Shown piece by piece: positions 1 to 6,739 of a stretch of 7,304 bases of DNA (position 1 is its first letter; each line of letters starts with the position of its first letter). The position numbers were made by a program, and so were the translations under genes. The notes beneath the pieces were generated by a model. That model saw only the letters and a list, made by a program, of their open reading frames with translations, did no database searches and was not told the origin of the DNA. The stretch spans positions 1-7,304 of the forward strand of contig JAHHKH010000097.1 in NCBI GenBank assembly GCA_018679695.1. Reading direction: 5' to 3'. The DNA comes from Maribacter sp. (GTDB lineage Bacteria; Bacteroidota; Bacteroidia; Flavobacteriales; Flavobacteriaceae).

Positions 1-386
1 ATATCCCAATTGTATATATGTCCTTGCCTATAGAAAGTCAACATTTTTGAGGGTGTAACCGTATCTTCATCTTCCGATTTGTCCTCTATTGTAACTTCTT
101 CATTTTCAGGAACAATGGTATATACCTTACTTCCATCATACAGTTGTTGTGCACCAAAGAAATTGGCAACATACTTATCACCTTCCATAGTGACATCGCC
201 TCTTGTTTCATCATTGATGTTTGCTTCTTGGTTATTAAGCACATATTTGAAATCAACAAAAATGTTATCGTAACTTTGAACCTTATTATAAACTTCATCC
301 AACAAAGCTTTTGCCTTATCGGAATTCTGGGCGCTGGTTATACCAACCGTTAATAGTGCAATGGCGATAAGTAATATCTTTTTCAT
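1..386 (-). CDS. lolA: Outer membrane lipoprotein carrier protein LolA (partial, C-terminus beyond window)
   Basis: The reading frame opens at an ATG on the minus strand and stays open to the window edge, giving 128 codons of the N-terminal part. The protein begins MKKILLIAIALLTVGITSAQ, a clear Sec signal peptide with a probable cleavage after Ala19. The mature part contains a helix (SDKAKALLDEVYNKVQSY) followed by beta-rich sequence with DFKY, GDVTMEGDKYVANF and QQLYDGSKVYT. This is the typical start of a LolA/LolB-like half-barrel: 'helix, F/Y-x-Y, G-x-hydrophobic, DG-x-x-hydrophobic'. LolA takes lipoproteins released from the inner membrane and ferries them across the periplasm to the outer membrane. 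The start lies 5 bases after the ftsK stop, so the two are almost certainly cotranscribed. No Shine-Dalgarno sequence is visible, which is normal in Bacteroidota. The family call rests on the N-terminal half and on the ftsK-lolA order I recall from flavobacteria. Confidence 0.82.
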   Translation of the reverse strand, partial: MKKILLIAIALLTVGITSAQNSDKAKALLDEVYNKVQSYDNIFVDFKYVLNNQEANINDETRGDVTMEGDKYVANFFGAQQLYDGSKVYTIVPENEEVTIEDKSEDEDTVTPSKMLTFYRQGHIYNWD

Positions 387-391
387 TATAT

Positions 392-2761
392 CTAATTTGT
401 CTCGTTATTTAATAATTGATCTAAAGCTATCATATCGGGCACTAAAACCTGTCTTGCTTTACTGCCTTCGAAAGGCCCTACGATTCCTGCGGCCTCTAAC
501 TGGTCAATAATACGACCGGCCCTATTATAACCTAATTTTAGTTTTCGTTGTAATAAAGATGCTGAACCTTGCTGTGCAATGACAATGACTTCTGCCGCAT
601 CCCTAAACATAGAATCCCTTTCACTTATTTCATAATCAATACTTGTGCCAGAATCTTCACCTACATATTCCGGTAACTCATGCGCCTGTGGGTACGCTCT
701 TTGTGAACCAATGAATTCCGTTATTTTTTCAACCTCAGGGGTATCTACAAATGCACATTGTATGCGGGTTACCTCATTGCCTTGTGTAAAAAGCATATCG
801 CCCCTACCAATCAATTGATCAGCACCCTGGGCATCCAAGATTGTTCTTGAATCTATTTTCGAGGTTACCCTAAAAGCAATTCGCGCCGGGAAATTCGCTT
901 TGATGATACCCGTTATAACGTTAACCGACGGTCTTTGGGTTGCAATTATCAAATGAATTCCGATCGCCCTTGCCAATTGAGCCAACCGGGCAATAGGGGT
1001 TTCCACCTCTTTTCCCGCGGTCATAATAAGATCGGCGAATTCATCTATGACCAAAACAATATAGGGCAGAAATTTATGTCCATCATGGGGGTTCAATTTG
1101 CGGGCCTTGAATTTGGTATTGTATTCCTTGATGTTGCGAACCATAGCCAATTTCAATAACTCGTATCGGTTATCCATTTCTATACAGAGTGAATTCAAGG
1201 TGTTGATTACCTTGGTGTTATCGGTTATGATTGCTTCTGCCGAATCGGGCAGTTTTGCCAGGAAATGCCTTTCTATTTTATTGTACAGCGTTAATTCAAC
1301 TTTCTTTGGGTCTACGAGTATGAATTTCACTTCTGCCGGATGCTTTTTGTAAAGCAGGGAGGTAATAACAGCATTTAACCCGACCGATTTTCCCTGTCCA
1401 GTGGCCCCTGCCATTAGTAAATGGGGCATTTTAACCAAATCTACGACAAAAGTCTCATTGCTGATGGTCTTACCAAATGCAATAGGTAACTGCATTTCCG
1501 CTTTTTGGAACTTGCTCGATGCAATGACCGAACGCATTGAAACTACGGTAGGTTTCTTATTTGGGACCTCGATGCCTATAGTTCCTTTACCCGGTATAGG
1601 AGCAATGATACGAATACCCAATGCAGCTAAGGAAAGGGCAATATCATCTTCTAGATTCTTGATTTTGGAAATACGCACACCAGCTTCAGGCACTATTTCG
1701 TAGAGCGTTACAGTTGGGCCTATTGTTGCCTTGATCTGTGCTATACCGATTTTGTAATTTTTAAGTGTCTCAACAATCTTATTCTTGTTTTCCTCTAATT
1801 CTTCCTGATTAATTGTTATGCCACCTGAAGTACCATATTGCTCCAAGAGATCAATAGTTGGGAATTTGTAGTTGCCTAATTCCAAAGTAGGGTCAAACTC
1901 ACCGAAATCGTCAACCAATTGATCGGCAATATTGTCTTTCTCCTCTTTCTCCTCCACAATTTTTTCAATCTTCATTGCCAAGACTTCCTCTTCGATCTCT
2001 TCCTCTTTGGGTGATGCGACTTCAAAATCATCCTTGGTCTTTTCTTTCTCAAGTGGTGGAATATCCTCTTTATGGGTGTAGGTGTCAATGACTATTGGAG
2101 AGGTGTCCTCTTTTTCAAATTCGATAGTAGAGCCAACTTCGCCTGGCCTGTTTTTAAATTCTGAGGCTATTGAGGCCTTCTTGGATTTAAAATATTCAAA
2201 GATACCATCGGGGGTAAATCGAAACAATCGCACGAGTATAAAAATCAGGCCAAATAAAAGAAGCAGTAAAACCCCGATCTTACCGGTGTAATCTTGCAGA
2301 AAATCGTTCATCTCATAACCAACAAGCCCACCTAACAAAGGTTTTTCAGTGGCAAAGAAACCCAAGGATATCGATATCCAAATAAGAAATACCAAGCCCC
2401 AAACCCATTTTTTCAGCAATCCCTGTTTCGCAAGGCTAAGGAACAGATAGAGACCTGTATAGAACAATAAAAACGGAAAGATCAAAGCAGCTAAACCAAA
2501 GCCCTTGTACATAAAAAAGTGACTGACACTGGCACCGAACTTATTCAAAAGGTTTTTGGCCTGCTCATTGCGGTTGGCAAATTCAGACAGGAGACTTTGA
2601 TCATCTTGCCAGGTAAAAAAGAAGGATATGAATGAAAAGAATAGGGCAATACTGAAAAGCATTAATAAGCTTCCCAGTATAATTTTATTTTGTTTGGACA
2701 ACTTTAAAGATAAGCCCTTTTTTGGGGTCTTAGGCTTAGACTTTCTCCCTTTTTTAGCCAT
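392..2761 (-). CDS. ftsK: DNA translocase FtsK (FtsK/SpoIIIE family)
   Basis: A complete 789-residue septal DNA pump, which moves chromosome ends to the correct daughter cell and helps dimer resolution by XerC/D at division. A basic N-terminus (residues 1-25, many Lys/Arg) is followed by four membrane segments near 27-51, 83-111, 118-136 and 161-181. Residues about 205-290 form an acidic Glu/Lys-rich linker, much shorter than in E. coli FtsK, which accounts for the smaller size. The alpha domain follows (about 295-420). The RecA-like beta motor has Walker A GATGQGKS at 452-459 and Walker B YIVLVIDEFADL at 567-578 (Asp573, Glu574). IIATQRPSVNVITG at 605-618 and RIAFRVTSKIDSRTILD at 627-643 are also diagnostic. 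The C-terminal gamma winged helix (about 720-789, with SLLQRKLKLGYNRAGRIIDQ), which in the family reads KOPS-type polarity sequences, is intact. It sits 63 bases after dgkA and 5 bases before lolA. No frame defect is seen. Confidence 0.97.
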   Translation of the reverse strand: MAKKGRKSKPKTPKKGLSLKLSKQNKIILGSLLMLFSIALFFSFISFFFTWQDDQSLLSEFANRNEQAKNLLNKFGASVSHFFMYKGFGLAALIFPFLLFYTGLYLFLSLAKQGLLKKWVWGLVFLIWISISLGFFATEKPLLGGLVGYEMNDFLQDYTGKIGVLLLLLFGLIFILVRLFRFTPDGIFEYFKSKKASIASEFKNRPGEVGSTIEFEKEDTSPIVIDTYTHKEDIPPLEKEKTKDDFEVASPKEEEIEEEVLAMKIEKIVEEKEEKDNIADQLVDDFGEFDPTLELGNYKFPTIDLLEQYGTSGGITINQEELEENKNKIVETLKNYKIGIAQIKATIGPTVTLYEIVPEAGVRISKIKNLEDDIALSLAALGIRIIAPIPGKGTIGIEVPNKKPTVVSMRSVIASSKFQKAEMQLPIAFGKTISNETFVVDLVKMPHLLMAGATGQGKSVGLNAVITSLLYKKHPAEVKFILVDPKKVELTLYNKIERHFLAKLPDSAEAIITDNTKVINTLNSLCIEMDNRYELLKLAMVRNIKEYNTKFKARKLNPHDGHKFLPYIVLVIDEFADLIMTAGKEVETPIARLAQLARAIGIHLIIATQRPSVNVITGIIKANFPARIAFRVTSKIDSRTILDAQGADQLIGRGDMLFTQGNEVTRIQCAFVDTPEVEKITEFIGSQRAYPQAHELPEYVGEDSGTSIDYEISERDSMFRDAAEVIVIAQQGSASLLQRKLKLGYNRAGRIIDQLEAAGIVGPFEGSKARQVLVPDMIALDQLLNNETN

Positions 2762-2781
2762 TTATAGATCAGTTCTAGGGG

Positions 2782-2817
2782 CAAAAATACAAATTTACAA
2801 TCTAAGCCAAAGTCCAA
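2782..2817 (-). promoter_or_regulatory. Tandem Bacteroidota-type promoters in front of ftsK
   Basis: Read on the minus strand, the dgkA-ftsK gap contains two back-to-back exact matches to the Bacteroidota -7 element TAnnTTTG. TAAATTTG is at 2797-2790 and TATTTTTG is at 2789-2782. Each has a -33 partner: TTG at 2817-2815 with a 17-base spacer for the first, and TTTG at 2811-2808 with an 18-base spacer for the second. Transcription would start about 10-25 bases before the ftsK ATG. The match to the published consensus is direct; activity is inferred. Confidence 0.6.
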
Positions 2818-2824
2818 GAATGTA

Positions 2825-3190
2825 TTAAAAAAACTTAGGTAGATATATGATTAATCCGATTATACTTGCGGCAACAGAGACAAGCATCACGGCCCCGGCG
2901 GAAATGTCCTTTATAAACCCAATTTTATGATCATATTCGGGTTGTATATAATCGGCTAGTTTTTCTATGGCAGTATTTAGGCCTTCTATGCCCAATACAA
3001 GGGCAATTGCCAATATTTGAAGTACCCATTCCGTTGTCGATATATCAAAATAGAATCCACCAGCAGTAACGATCAGTGCGATAAAAATTTGGGTTTTTAT
3101 ACTCGCTTCGGTCCTGATCAACAGAATTGCGCCTTTGAAGGCATACCCTACACCGCGGATTCTATTTTGTATAAAAGATTCCTTAGGCAT
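2825..3190 (-). CDS. dgkA: Diacylglycerol kinase / undecaprenol kinase family protein (DgkA)
   Basis: A 121-residue integral inner-membrane kinase, the usual length of the family. Such enzymes phosphorylate diacylglycerol (recycling it to phosphatidate) or undecaprenol (feeding the carrier lipid pool); the sequence alone does not decide which. Three membrane segments are visible near 33-50, 54-72 and 97-118, after an amphipathic N-terminus. The family signature is complete: Glu28, then EGLNTAIEKLAD at 69-80 (Glu69, Asn72, Glu76, Asp80), then His88 and KDISAGAV at 94-101 (Lys94, Asp95). These are the catalytic and metal-binding positions and they fall at the same residue numbers as in E. coli DgkA. 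The start ATG lies inside the last codons of tpx; the two genes share the 8 bases ATGCCTAA, so translation is probably coupled to tpx. No Shine-Dalgarno sequence is present. Confidence 0.93.
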   Translation of the reverse strand: MPKESFIQNRIRGVGYAFKGAILLIRTEASIKTQIFIALIVTAGGFYFDISTTEWVLQILAIALVLGIEGLNTAIEKLADYIQPEYDHKIGFIKDISAGAVMLVSVAASIIGLIIYLPKFF

Positions 3191-3689
3191 CCATCAATGC
3201 TTCAAGAGCTGCCTTGTAATTTGGCTCGTCAACAGTTTCGCCAACTTGCTCGGTATAAACTACTTTTCCATTCCCATCTATCACTATTACAGATCTTGAT
3301 AAAAGTCCTTGCAATGGTCCGTCTGTAAACTCAACTTGATACGCCTTTCCAAAACCACCATCTTTATAATCGGAAAGCATCACCACATTTTCAATGCCTT
3401 CAGCCCCACAAAAACGGGTTTGCGCAAATGGCAAATCCTTGGAAATACAAAGAACGATCGTATTTTCCAATTCTGCAGCTTCTTGATTGAACTGTCGTAC
3501 CGATGCCGCGCAAGTACCTGTATCAATACTAGGAAAAACATTTAGGACCAATTTCCTTCCTTCATATTCCGATAATGATCTGGTCGACAAATCGGTCATA
3601 GTCAAGTTAAAATCCGGAGCAGAACTTCCTATTGCCGGTAAATTTCCCAATGTATGTATTTCGTTTCCCTTAAGTGTAACAGTAGCCAT
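3183..3689 (-). CDS. tpx: Thiol peroxidase Tpx (atypical 2-Cys peroxiredoxin)
   Basis: A complete 168-residue peroxiredoxin, the same length as E. coli Tpx. It reduces hydrogen peroxide and organic, especially lipid, hydroperoxides using electrons from thioredoxin. The peroxidatic site is PSIDTGTC at 53-60, matching P-x3-T-x2-C, with Thr57 and the peroxidatic Cys60. Cys94 (in TRFCGAEG) is the expected resolving cysteine, about 34 residues on, as in the Tpx subfamily. Arg132 in GLLSRSVIVID completes the catalytic triad. Cys81 (VLCISKDLPFAQ) is also conserved in the subfamily. No signal peptide is seen, so it is probably cytoplasmic. It is the first gene of the tpx-dgkA-ftsK-lolA run and overlaps dgkA by 8 bases. 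A 124-base gap with a possible promoter and a palindrome lies upstream. Confidence 0.96.
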   Translation of the reverse strand: MATVTLKGNEIHTLGNLPAIGSSAPDFNLTMTDLSTRSLSEYEGRKLVLNVFPSIDTGTCAASVRQFNQEAAELENTIVLCISKDLPFAQTRFCGAEGIENVVMLSDYKDGGFGKAYQVEFTDGPLQGLLSRSVIVIDGNGKVVYTEQVGETVDEPNYKAALEALMDA

Positions 3690-3721
3690 AATATTCTATT
3701 TTAGATGAACTGTGAAATTAA

Positions 3722-3754
3722 AAAAATTAAACCTGATTTGTAAGGAATATCAAA
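3722..3754 (-). promoter_or_regulatory. Possible tpx promoter
   Basis: On the minus strand TTTG (3754-3751) is followed after 21 bases by TAATTTTT (3729-3722), which matches TAnnTTTG except at the last base. This would start transcription about 25 bases before the tpx ATG. The stretch is so AT-rich that partial matches are expected by chance, so confidence is low. It is the best candidate in the 124-base gap. Confidence 0.35.
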
Positions 3755-3767
3755 TAAAAAATAACTG

Positions 3768-3785
3768 CAAATTGCATGCAATTTG
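3768..3785. repeat. 18-bp perfect palindrome between nhaC and tpx
   Basis: The bases CAAATTGCATGCAATTTG read identically on both strands, with a central GCATGC. The palindrome lies 28 bases after the nhaC stop and 78 bases before the tpx ATG, just upstream of the possible tpx promoter. It could be an operator for a dimeric regulator of tpx. Alternatively, in RNA it could fold as a 7-bp stem with a CATG loop; on the minus strand it is followed after 4 bases by a T-rich run (TTATTTTTTATTT), so it might act as a weak terminator of nhaC. The AT-rich stem makes a strong terminator unlikely. Confidence 0.6.
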
Positions 3786-3813
3786 GGGTCCTCATTACAT
3801 TTTGGGAACTTGC

Positions 3814-5295
3814 CTAGATTGTTTTGGTCAATTGTTTGATCTTTATGTTCATGGCAGCAAAAAACAAGGTCATAAACGGACTAAGCCAATTGAAAATGGC
3901 ATAGAAGAAGTAATCAGCAACAGATACCCCCAATACCCCACTATGATAAGCGCCACAGGTATTCCAAGGAATCAAAACCGATGTTACCGTCCCGGAGTCT
4001 TCAAGGGTACGACTTAGATTCTCGGGTGCAAGACCTCTATCTGCATAGGCTTGTGAAAACATTTTTCCGGGAACCACAATCGCCAAATATTGATCAGAAG
4101 CCGTAACATTCAGGGCAAGACAACTTCCAACAGTACTTGCGAATAATCCGAGAGTGGTTTTAGCCATACTCAAAAGTGATTTGGTGATTCTTGATAGTGC
4201 ACCAATACCATCCATAACTCCGCCAAATACCATAGCACAAACAATAAGCCAAATGGTACCTAGCATCCCTGCCATTCCTTTTGCAGAGAATAGATCATTA
4301 AGAGCGGCATTATCCGTAGCTATGCTTGTTTTTACGGTTATAGCTTTTAAAATACCTTTATATCCTGATTCAAAAGTCAGTTCTTTGGCACCCGTTATTT
4401 GAGCTACAATGTCAGGTTGAAAAATAAGGGCGAATACCGCCCCTAGTAGGGTTCCTATTAACAGGGCCGCCAAAGGGGGTGTTTTTTTTACAATCAACAA
4501 TATGACTACGACAGGAACGATAAATAACCAACCATTTATATTCAATGTTGCGTCAATTGACTTCAAGATCGATTCAGTGTCCGCGGAACCAGTGGTGTCT
4601 ATAGTAAAACCCATTATGATGAACACGGCCAATGTGATGAGTATTGTAGGTACCGTGGTAATCGACATATATTTTATATGATCAAAAAGCTCACCTCCGG
4701 CCATGGCCGGTGCTAAGTTCGTAGTATCACTAAGCGGGGACATTTTATCACCAAAATAAGCTCCTGAAAGAACTGCACCTGCGGTCATTCCCAATGAAAT
4801 CCCTAAAGCTTCACCGATTCCTATCAGGGCAATACCTACGGTAGCAGCGGTAGTCCAACTACTGCCCGTGGCAATTGATATAATAGCCGAAATAATTACA
4901 CAGGCTGCCAAGAAAATTGTAGGATTCAGAATTTGCAATCCATAATAAATCATAGCGGGGATAACACCACTTATTAGCCAAGTACCGGCCAAAGCACCCA
5001 CCATTAAAAGAATAAGTAAGGCACCTGTGGTTGATTTTACATTCTCCGCAACCTCGGAGAGCATCTGTTTGTATGAGACTTTGTTGAAAAATCCAACAAT
5101 TGCGGCTACAGCACCACCCATCAATAATATAAACTGATTAGAGCCTCCTATGGCCTCGTCACCAAAAACATATACGTTATAAGCAAGCATTCCCACCAAT
5201 GCCACTACGGGGATTAATGCTTCCCAGATATTTAACTCTATGTTATCAACTATGTGCTCGTCCTGTCTATACTTTTTAGGTTTATTTTTTGGCAT
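3814..5295 (-). CDS. nhaC: NhaC-family secondary transporter (annotated as Na+/H+ antiporter)
   Basis: A complete 493-residue inner-membrane carrier with about 11-12 hydrophobic segments after a charged N-terminus (residues 1-23). Segments are visible near 26-44, 52-70, 91-115, 124-142, 150-168, 212-230, 254-270, 274-294, 337-360, 378-395 and 460-484. Family motifs are ATGSSWTTA at 142-150, the signature GDKMSPLSDTTNLAP at 182-196, TASDQY at 398-403 and IPWNTCGA at 442-449; the last is in the second half that mirrors the first. The family belongs to the ion transporter superfamily and includes sodium/proton antiporters, the Bacillus malate/lactate exchanger MleN and predicted methionine carriers (MetT). 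Family membership is secure but the substrate is not. It follows the PLP lyase gene by 69 bases on the same strand with no convincing promoter between them, so cotranscription is likely. That context makes an amino-acid substrate plausible. Confidence 0.9.
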   Translation of the reverse strand: MPKNKPKKYRQDEHIVDNIELNIWEALIPVVALVGMLAYNVYVFGDEAIGGSNQFILLMGGAVAAIVGFFNKVSYKQMLSEVAENVKSTTGALLILLMVGALAGTWLISGVIPAMIYYGLQILNPTIFLAACVIISAIISIATGSSWTTAATVGIALIGIGEALGISLGMTAGAVLSGAYFGDKMSPLSDTTNLAPAMAGGELFDHIKYMSITTVPTILITLAVFIIMGFTIDTTGSADTESILKSIDATLNINGWLFIVPVVVILLIVKKTPPLAALLIGTLLGAVFALIFQPDIVAQITGAKELTFESGYKGILKAITVKTSIATDNAALNDLFSAKGMAGMLGTIWLIVCAMVFGGVMDGIGALSRITKSLLSMAKTTLGLFASTVGSCLALNVTASDQYLAIVVPGKMFSQAYADRGLAPENLSRTLEDSGTVTSVLIPWNTCGAYHSGVLGVSVADYFFYAIFNWLSPFMTLFFAAMNIKIKQLTKTI

Positions 5296-5341
5296 TGGCT
5301 ATATTGGTTTGGCGTAATAATACGATTTTACCAACTGTTCT

Positions 5342-5354
5342 GCAAACTGTTTGC
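5342..5354. repeat. Short inverted repeat in the lyase-nhaC gap
   Basis: GCAAAC and GTTTGC flank a single T, giving a 13-base palindrome just after the stop of the PLP enzyme gene. It could be an RNA hairpin between two cotranscribed genes or a weak operator. On the minus strand it is not followed by a T-run, so it is not a terminator of the upstream gene. No good TAnnTTTG element was found in this 69-base gap. Confidence 0.35.
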
Positions 5355-5364
5355 TTTTATGCCT

Positions 5365-6585
5365 TTAAACCATCGATGCTTCGCTTGTTAGGATATTAAG
5401 CTTGACCATACATTTACGCATATGTTCATACGTTCTATGGATATCGTTATCAAGCCCTATTGAAAAACGGATCAAACCATCGGATAGGCCCATTTCTTTC
5501 TGTTCTTCAATGGGAATTTCCGAAGAGGTCGAGGATCCCGGAGCACTGAAGAGCGTTTTATAAAAGCCAAGACTAACTGCCAAGTACCCCAATTTTTCCT
5601 TTTGCATGAGCTCCATAAGCTCATTTGCCTTTTCCAAAGAACCCACATCAATGGTCATTAGCCCACCAAAGCCATATTCATGGTTCATCAGTGTTTTTAT
5701 TTTTTCATGACCATTGTGGGACTTTAGACCTGGATAAACTACCCTGAGTCCGTCTTTTTCAAAATTCTGCGCTAAATACTGCGCATTTTCACTGTGTTTT
5801 TTCATACGAATATGAAGCGTACGCATATTTTTTAAGATTGAAGCGGCCCTGAGACTATCCAGGGTACTTCCCAAAAGCATACCGGCGCCATCATGTACAT
5901 CTTTCAAAGCGAGGCAAAAGTCTTTTGTTCCACAAACCACTCCCGCAACACAATCGCTTGTTCCATTAATGAATTTGGTTAAACTGTGTATCACAATTTC
6001 CGCTCCCAGTTTCGCTGGGGATATGGATAAAGGGGAAAAGGTATTATCCACGACTAAAGGAATCCCATATTTATTGGCTACTACAGACAAAGCCTTGATG
6101 TCCGCAATTTCCAATAGCGGATTGCTTACCGATTCGCAATAAATCATTTTAGTCTTAGGGGTAATGGTCTTTTCAACAGATTCAATAGAAGTGATATCAA
6201 CAAATGATGTGTTAATATTGAATTTCTTCAAGAAATTCTTCATTAGGGCATAAGTGCCACCATAGATGGTTCGGCTGCTAACGATATGGTCACCGGCATC
6301 GCAAAGTTGCATAATGACTGCAGAAATGGCACCCATTCCGCTGGCGGTAACATTCGCAGTTTCCGTACCTTCCAGTGCAGCAAGGGCTTCGCCCAAGTAT
6401 AAGTTGGAGGGTGAAGAGTGCCGGGTATATAAATAACAACCTTCCGTATTGCCTTCAAAGGTGTCGAACATAGTTTTTGCCGATAGAAAGGTATAGGTCG
6501 ATGAATCGGAAATAGAGGGGTTGACCCCGCCGTATTCACCAAAATATTGAAGATCTTGTAGATTATCCGATGCTTTATTGTCCAT
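5365..6585 (-). CDS. Cys/Met-metabolism PLP-dependent enzyme (methionine gamma-lyase-like, trans-sulfuration family)
   Basis: A complete 406-residue fold-type I PLP enzyme of the family of cystathionine gamma-synthase, cystathionine lyases, methionine gamma-lyase and O-acetylhomoserine sulfhydrylase. Visible sites: YTR at 53-55, binding the PLP phosphate of the neighbouring subunit; ASGMGAISAV at 81-90; Tyr108 in YGGTY, stacking on the cofactor; ESVSNP at 151-156; VVDNTF at 178-183, with Asp180 for the pyridine nitrogen; SLTKFINGTSD at 201-211, with Lys204 as Schiff-base lysine; Arg373 in SDGLIRFSIG, for the substrate carboxylate. Several motifs differ from textbook members. The YGCT cysteine of methionine gamma-lyase is Gly (YGGT). 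The NPT after YTR is SPS. The late HPA-x-x-TH motif is SAPGSSTSSE. It may therefore cleave methionine, cysteine, homocysteine or cystathionine. It is divergent from an Lrp-type regulator and followed by nhaC. The PLP-enzyme call is secure; the exact substrate is not. Confidence 0.9.
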   Translation of the reverse strand: MDNKASDNLQDLQYFGEYGGVNPSISDSSTYTFLSAKTMFDTFEGNTEGCYLYTRHSSPSNLYLGEALAALEGTETANVTASGMGAISAVIMQLCDAGDHIVSSRTIYGGTYALMKNFLKKFNINTSFVDITSIESVEKTITPKTKMIYCESVSNPLLEIADIKALSVVANKYGIPLVVDNTFSPLSISPAKLGAEIVIHSLTKFINGTSDCVAGVVCGTKDFCLALKDVHDGAGMLLGSTLDSLRAASILKNMRTLHIRMKKHSENAQYLAQNFEKDGLRVVYPGLKSHNGHEKIKTLMNHEYGFGGLMTIDVGSLEKANELMELMQKEKLGYLAVSLGFYKTLFSAPGSSTSSEIPIEEQKEMGLSDGLIRFSIGLDNDIHRTYEHMRKCMVKLNILTSEASMV

Positions 6586-6604
6586 AATACAAGTTTTTAT
6601 ACTT

Positions 6605-6635
6605 CAAAAATAAGCTTAAACTGTAATAAAATCAA
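6605..6635 (-). promoter_or_regulatory. Promoter of the PLP lyase gene
   Basis: On the minus strand TTG (6635-6633) is followed after a 20-base spacer by TATTTTTG (6612-6605), an exact TAnnTTTG match. Spacing and sequence fit the flavobacterial promoter consensus. Transcription would begin about 13 bases before the ATG at 6585. The -33 end lies 6 bases from an inverted repeat that may be the binding site of the divergent Lrp-type regulator. Confidence 0.65.
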
Positions 6636-6697
6636 TATAAATATCTAATAATAGATAATAAAACTAAGATTTATAATATTTATAGATATATTTATTG
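6633..6697. promoter_or_regulatory. Candidate Lrp-type operator: nested inverted repeats
   Basis: TATCTA (6642-6647) and TAGATA (6652-6657) form a 16-base palindrome with a 4-base centre. A second TAGATA lies at 6683-6688, 31 bases on, close to three helical turns. The outer segments 6633-6647 and 6683-6697 are inverted copies of each other at 11 of 15 positions, centred near 6665. Only 13 of the 100 bases at 6601-6700 are G or C. Lrp/AsnC proteins form dimers to octamers that bind several phased AT-rich inverted repeats, so this is a plausible site for the neighbouring regulator. High AT content raises the chance of accidental repeats. Confidence 0.45.
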
Positions 6698-6724
6698 AAT
6701 GTTTAATCCAGAACCCTATTATAG
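6695..6724 (+). promoter_or_regulatory. Possible promoter of the Lrp-type regulator gene
   Basis: TTG (6695-6697) with a 19-base spacer leads to TATTATAG (6717-6724). This agrees with TAnnTTTG at four of six fixed bases and also looks like a TTGAAT-N16-TATTAT sigma-70 pair. A start near 6731 would leave a leader of under ten bases. The match is weak, and it is given because nothing better lies in front of the gene. Confidence 0.25.
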
Positions 6725-6739
6725 CGAAAATTAATCAGT

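Noticed and set aside
86..298. A 70-codon minus-strand frame in the lolA region
   Set aside because: It is out of frame within lolA, whose own frame has a signal peptide and is open from 386 to the window edge.
1401..1703. A 100-codon plus-strand reading frame opposite the ftsK motor domain
   Set aside because: It is antisense to the conserved Walker A region of ftsK and its composition is dictated by that gene. There is no start context or recognisable fold.
3712..4017. A 101-codon plus-strand frame spanning the tpx-nhaC gap and the nhaC end
   Set aside because: Most of it is antisense to the nhaC C-terminus. The translation shows no family features and no promoter was seen on the plus strand.
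5296..5364. A terminator or independent promoter between the PLP enzyme gene and nhaC
   Set aside because: The only hairpin (5342-5354) lacks a T-run on the minus strand, and the best promoter-like octamer (TAAAATCG) departs from TAnnTTTG in the conserved half. Cotranscription is the simpler reading.
6243..6542. A 99-codon minus-strand reading frame inside the PLP enzyme gene
   Set aside because: It lies wholly within the well-supported PLP enzyme frame, has a low-complexity Pro/Leu-rich translation without domain motifs, and has no separate promoter. It is a shadow frame.
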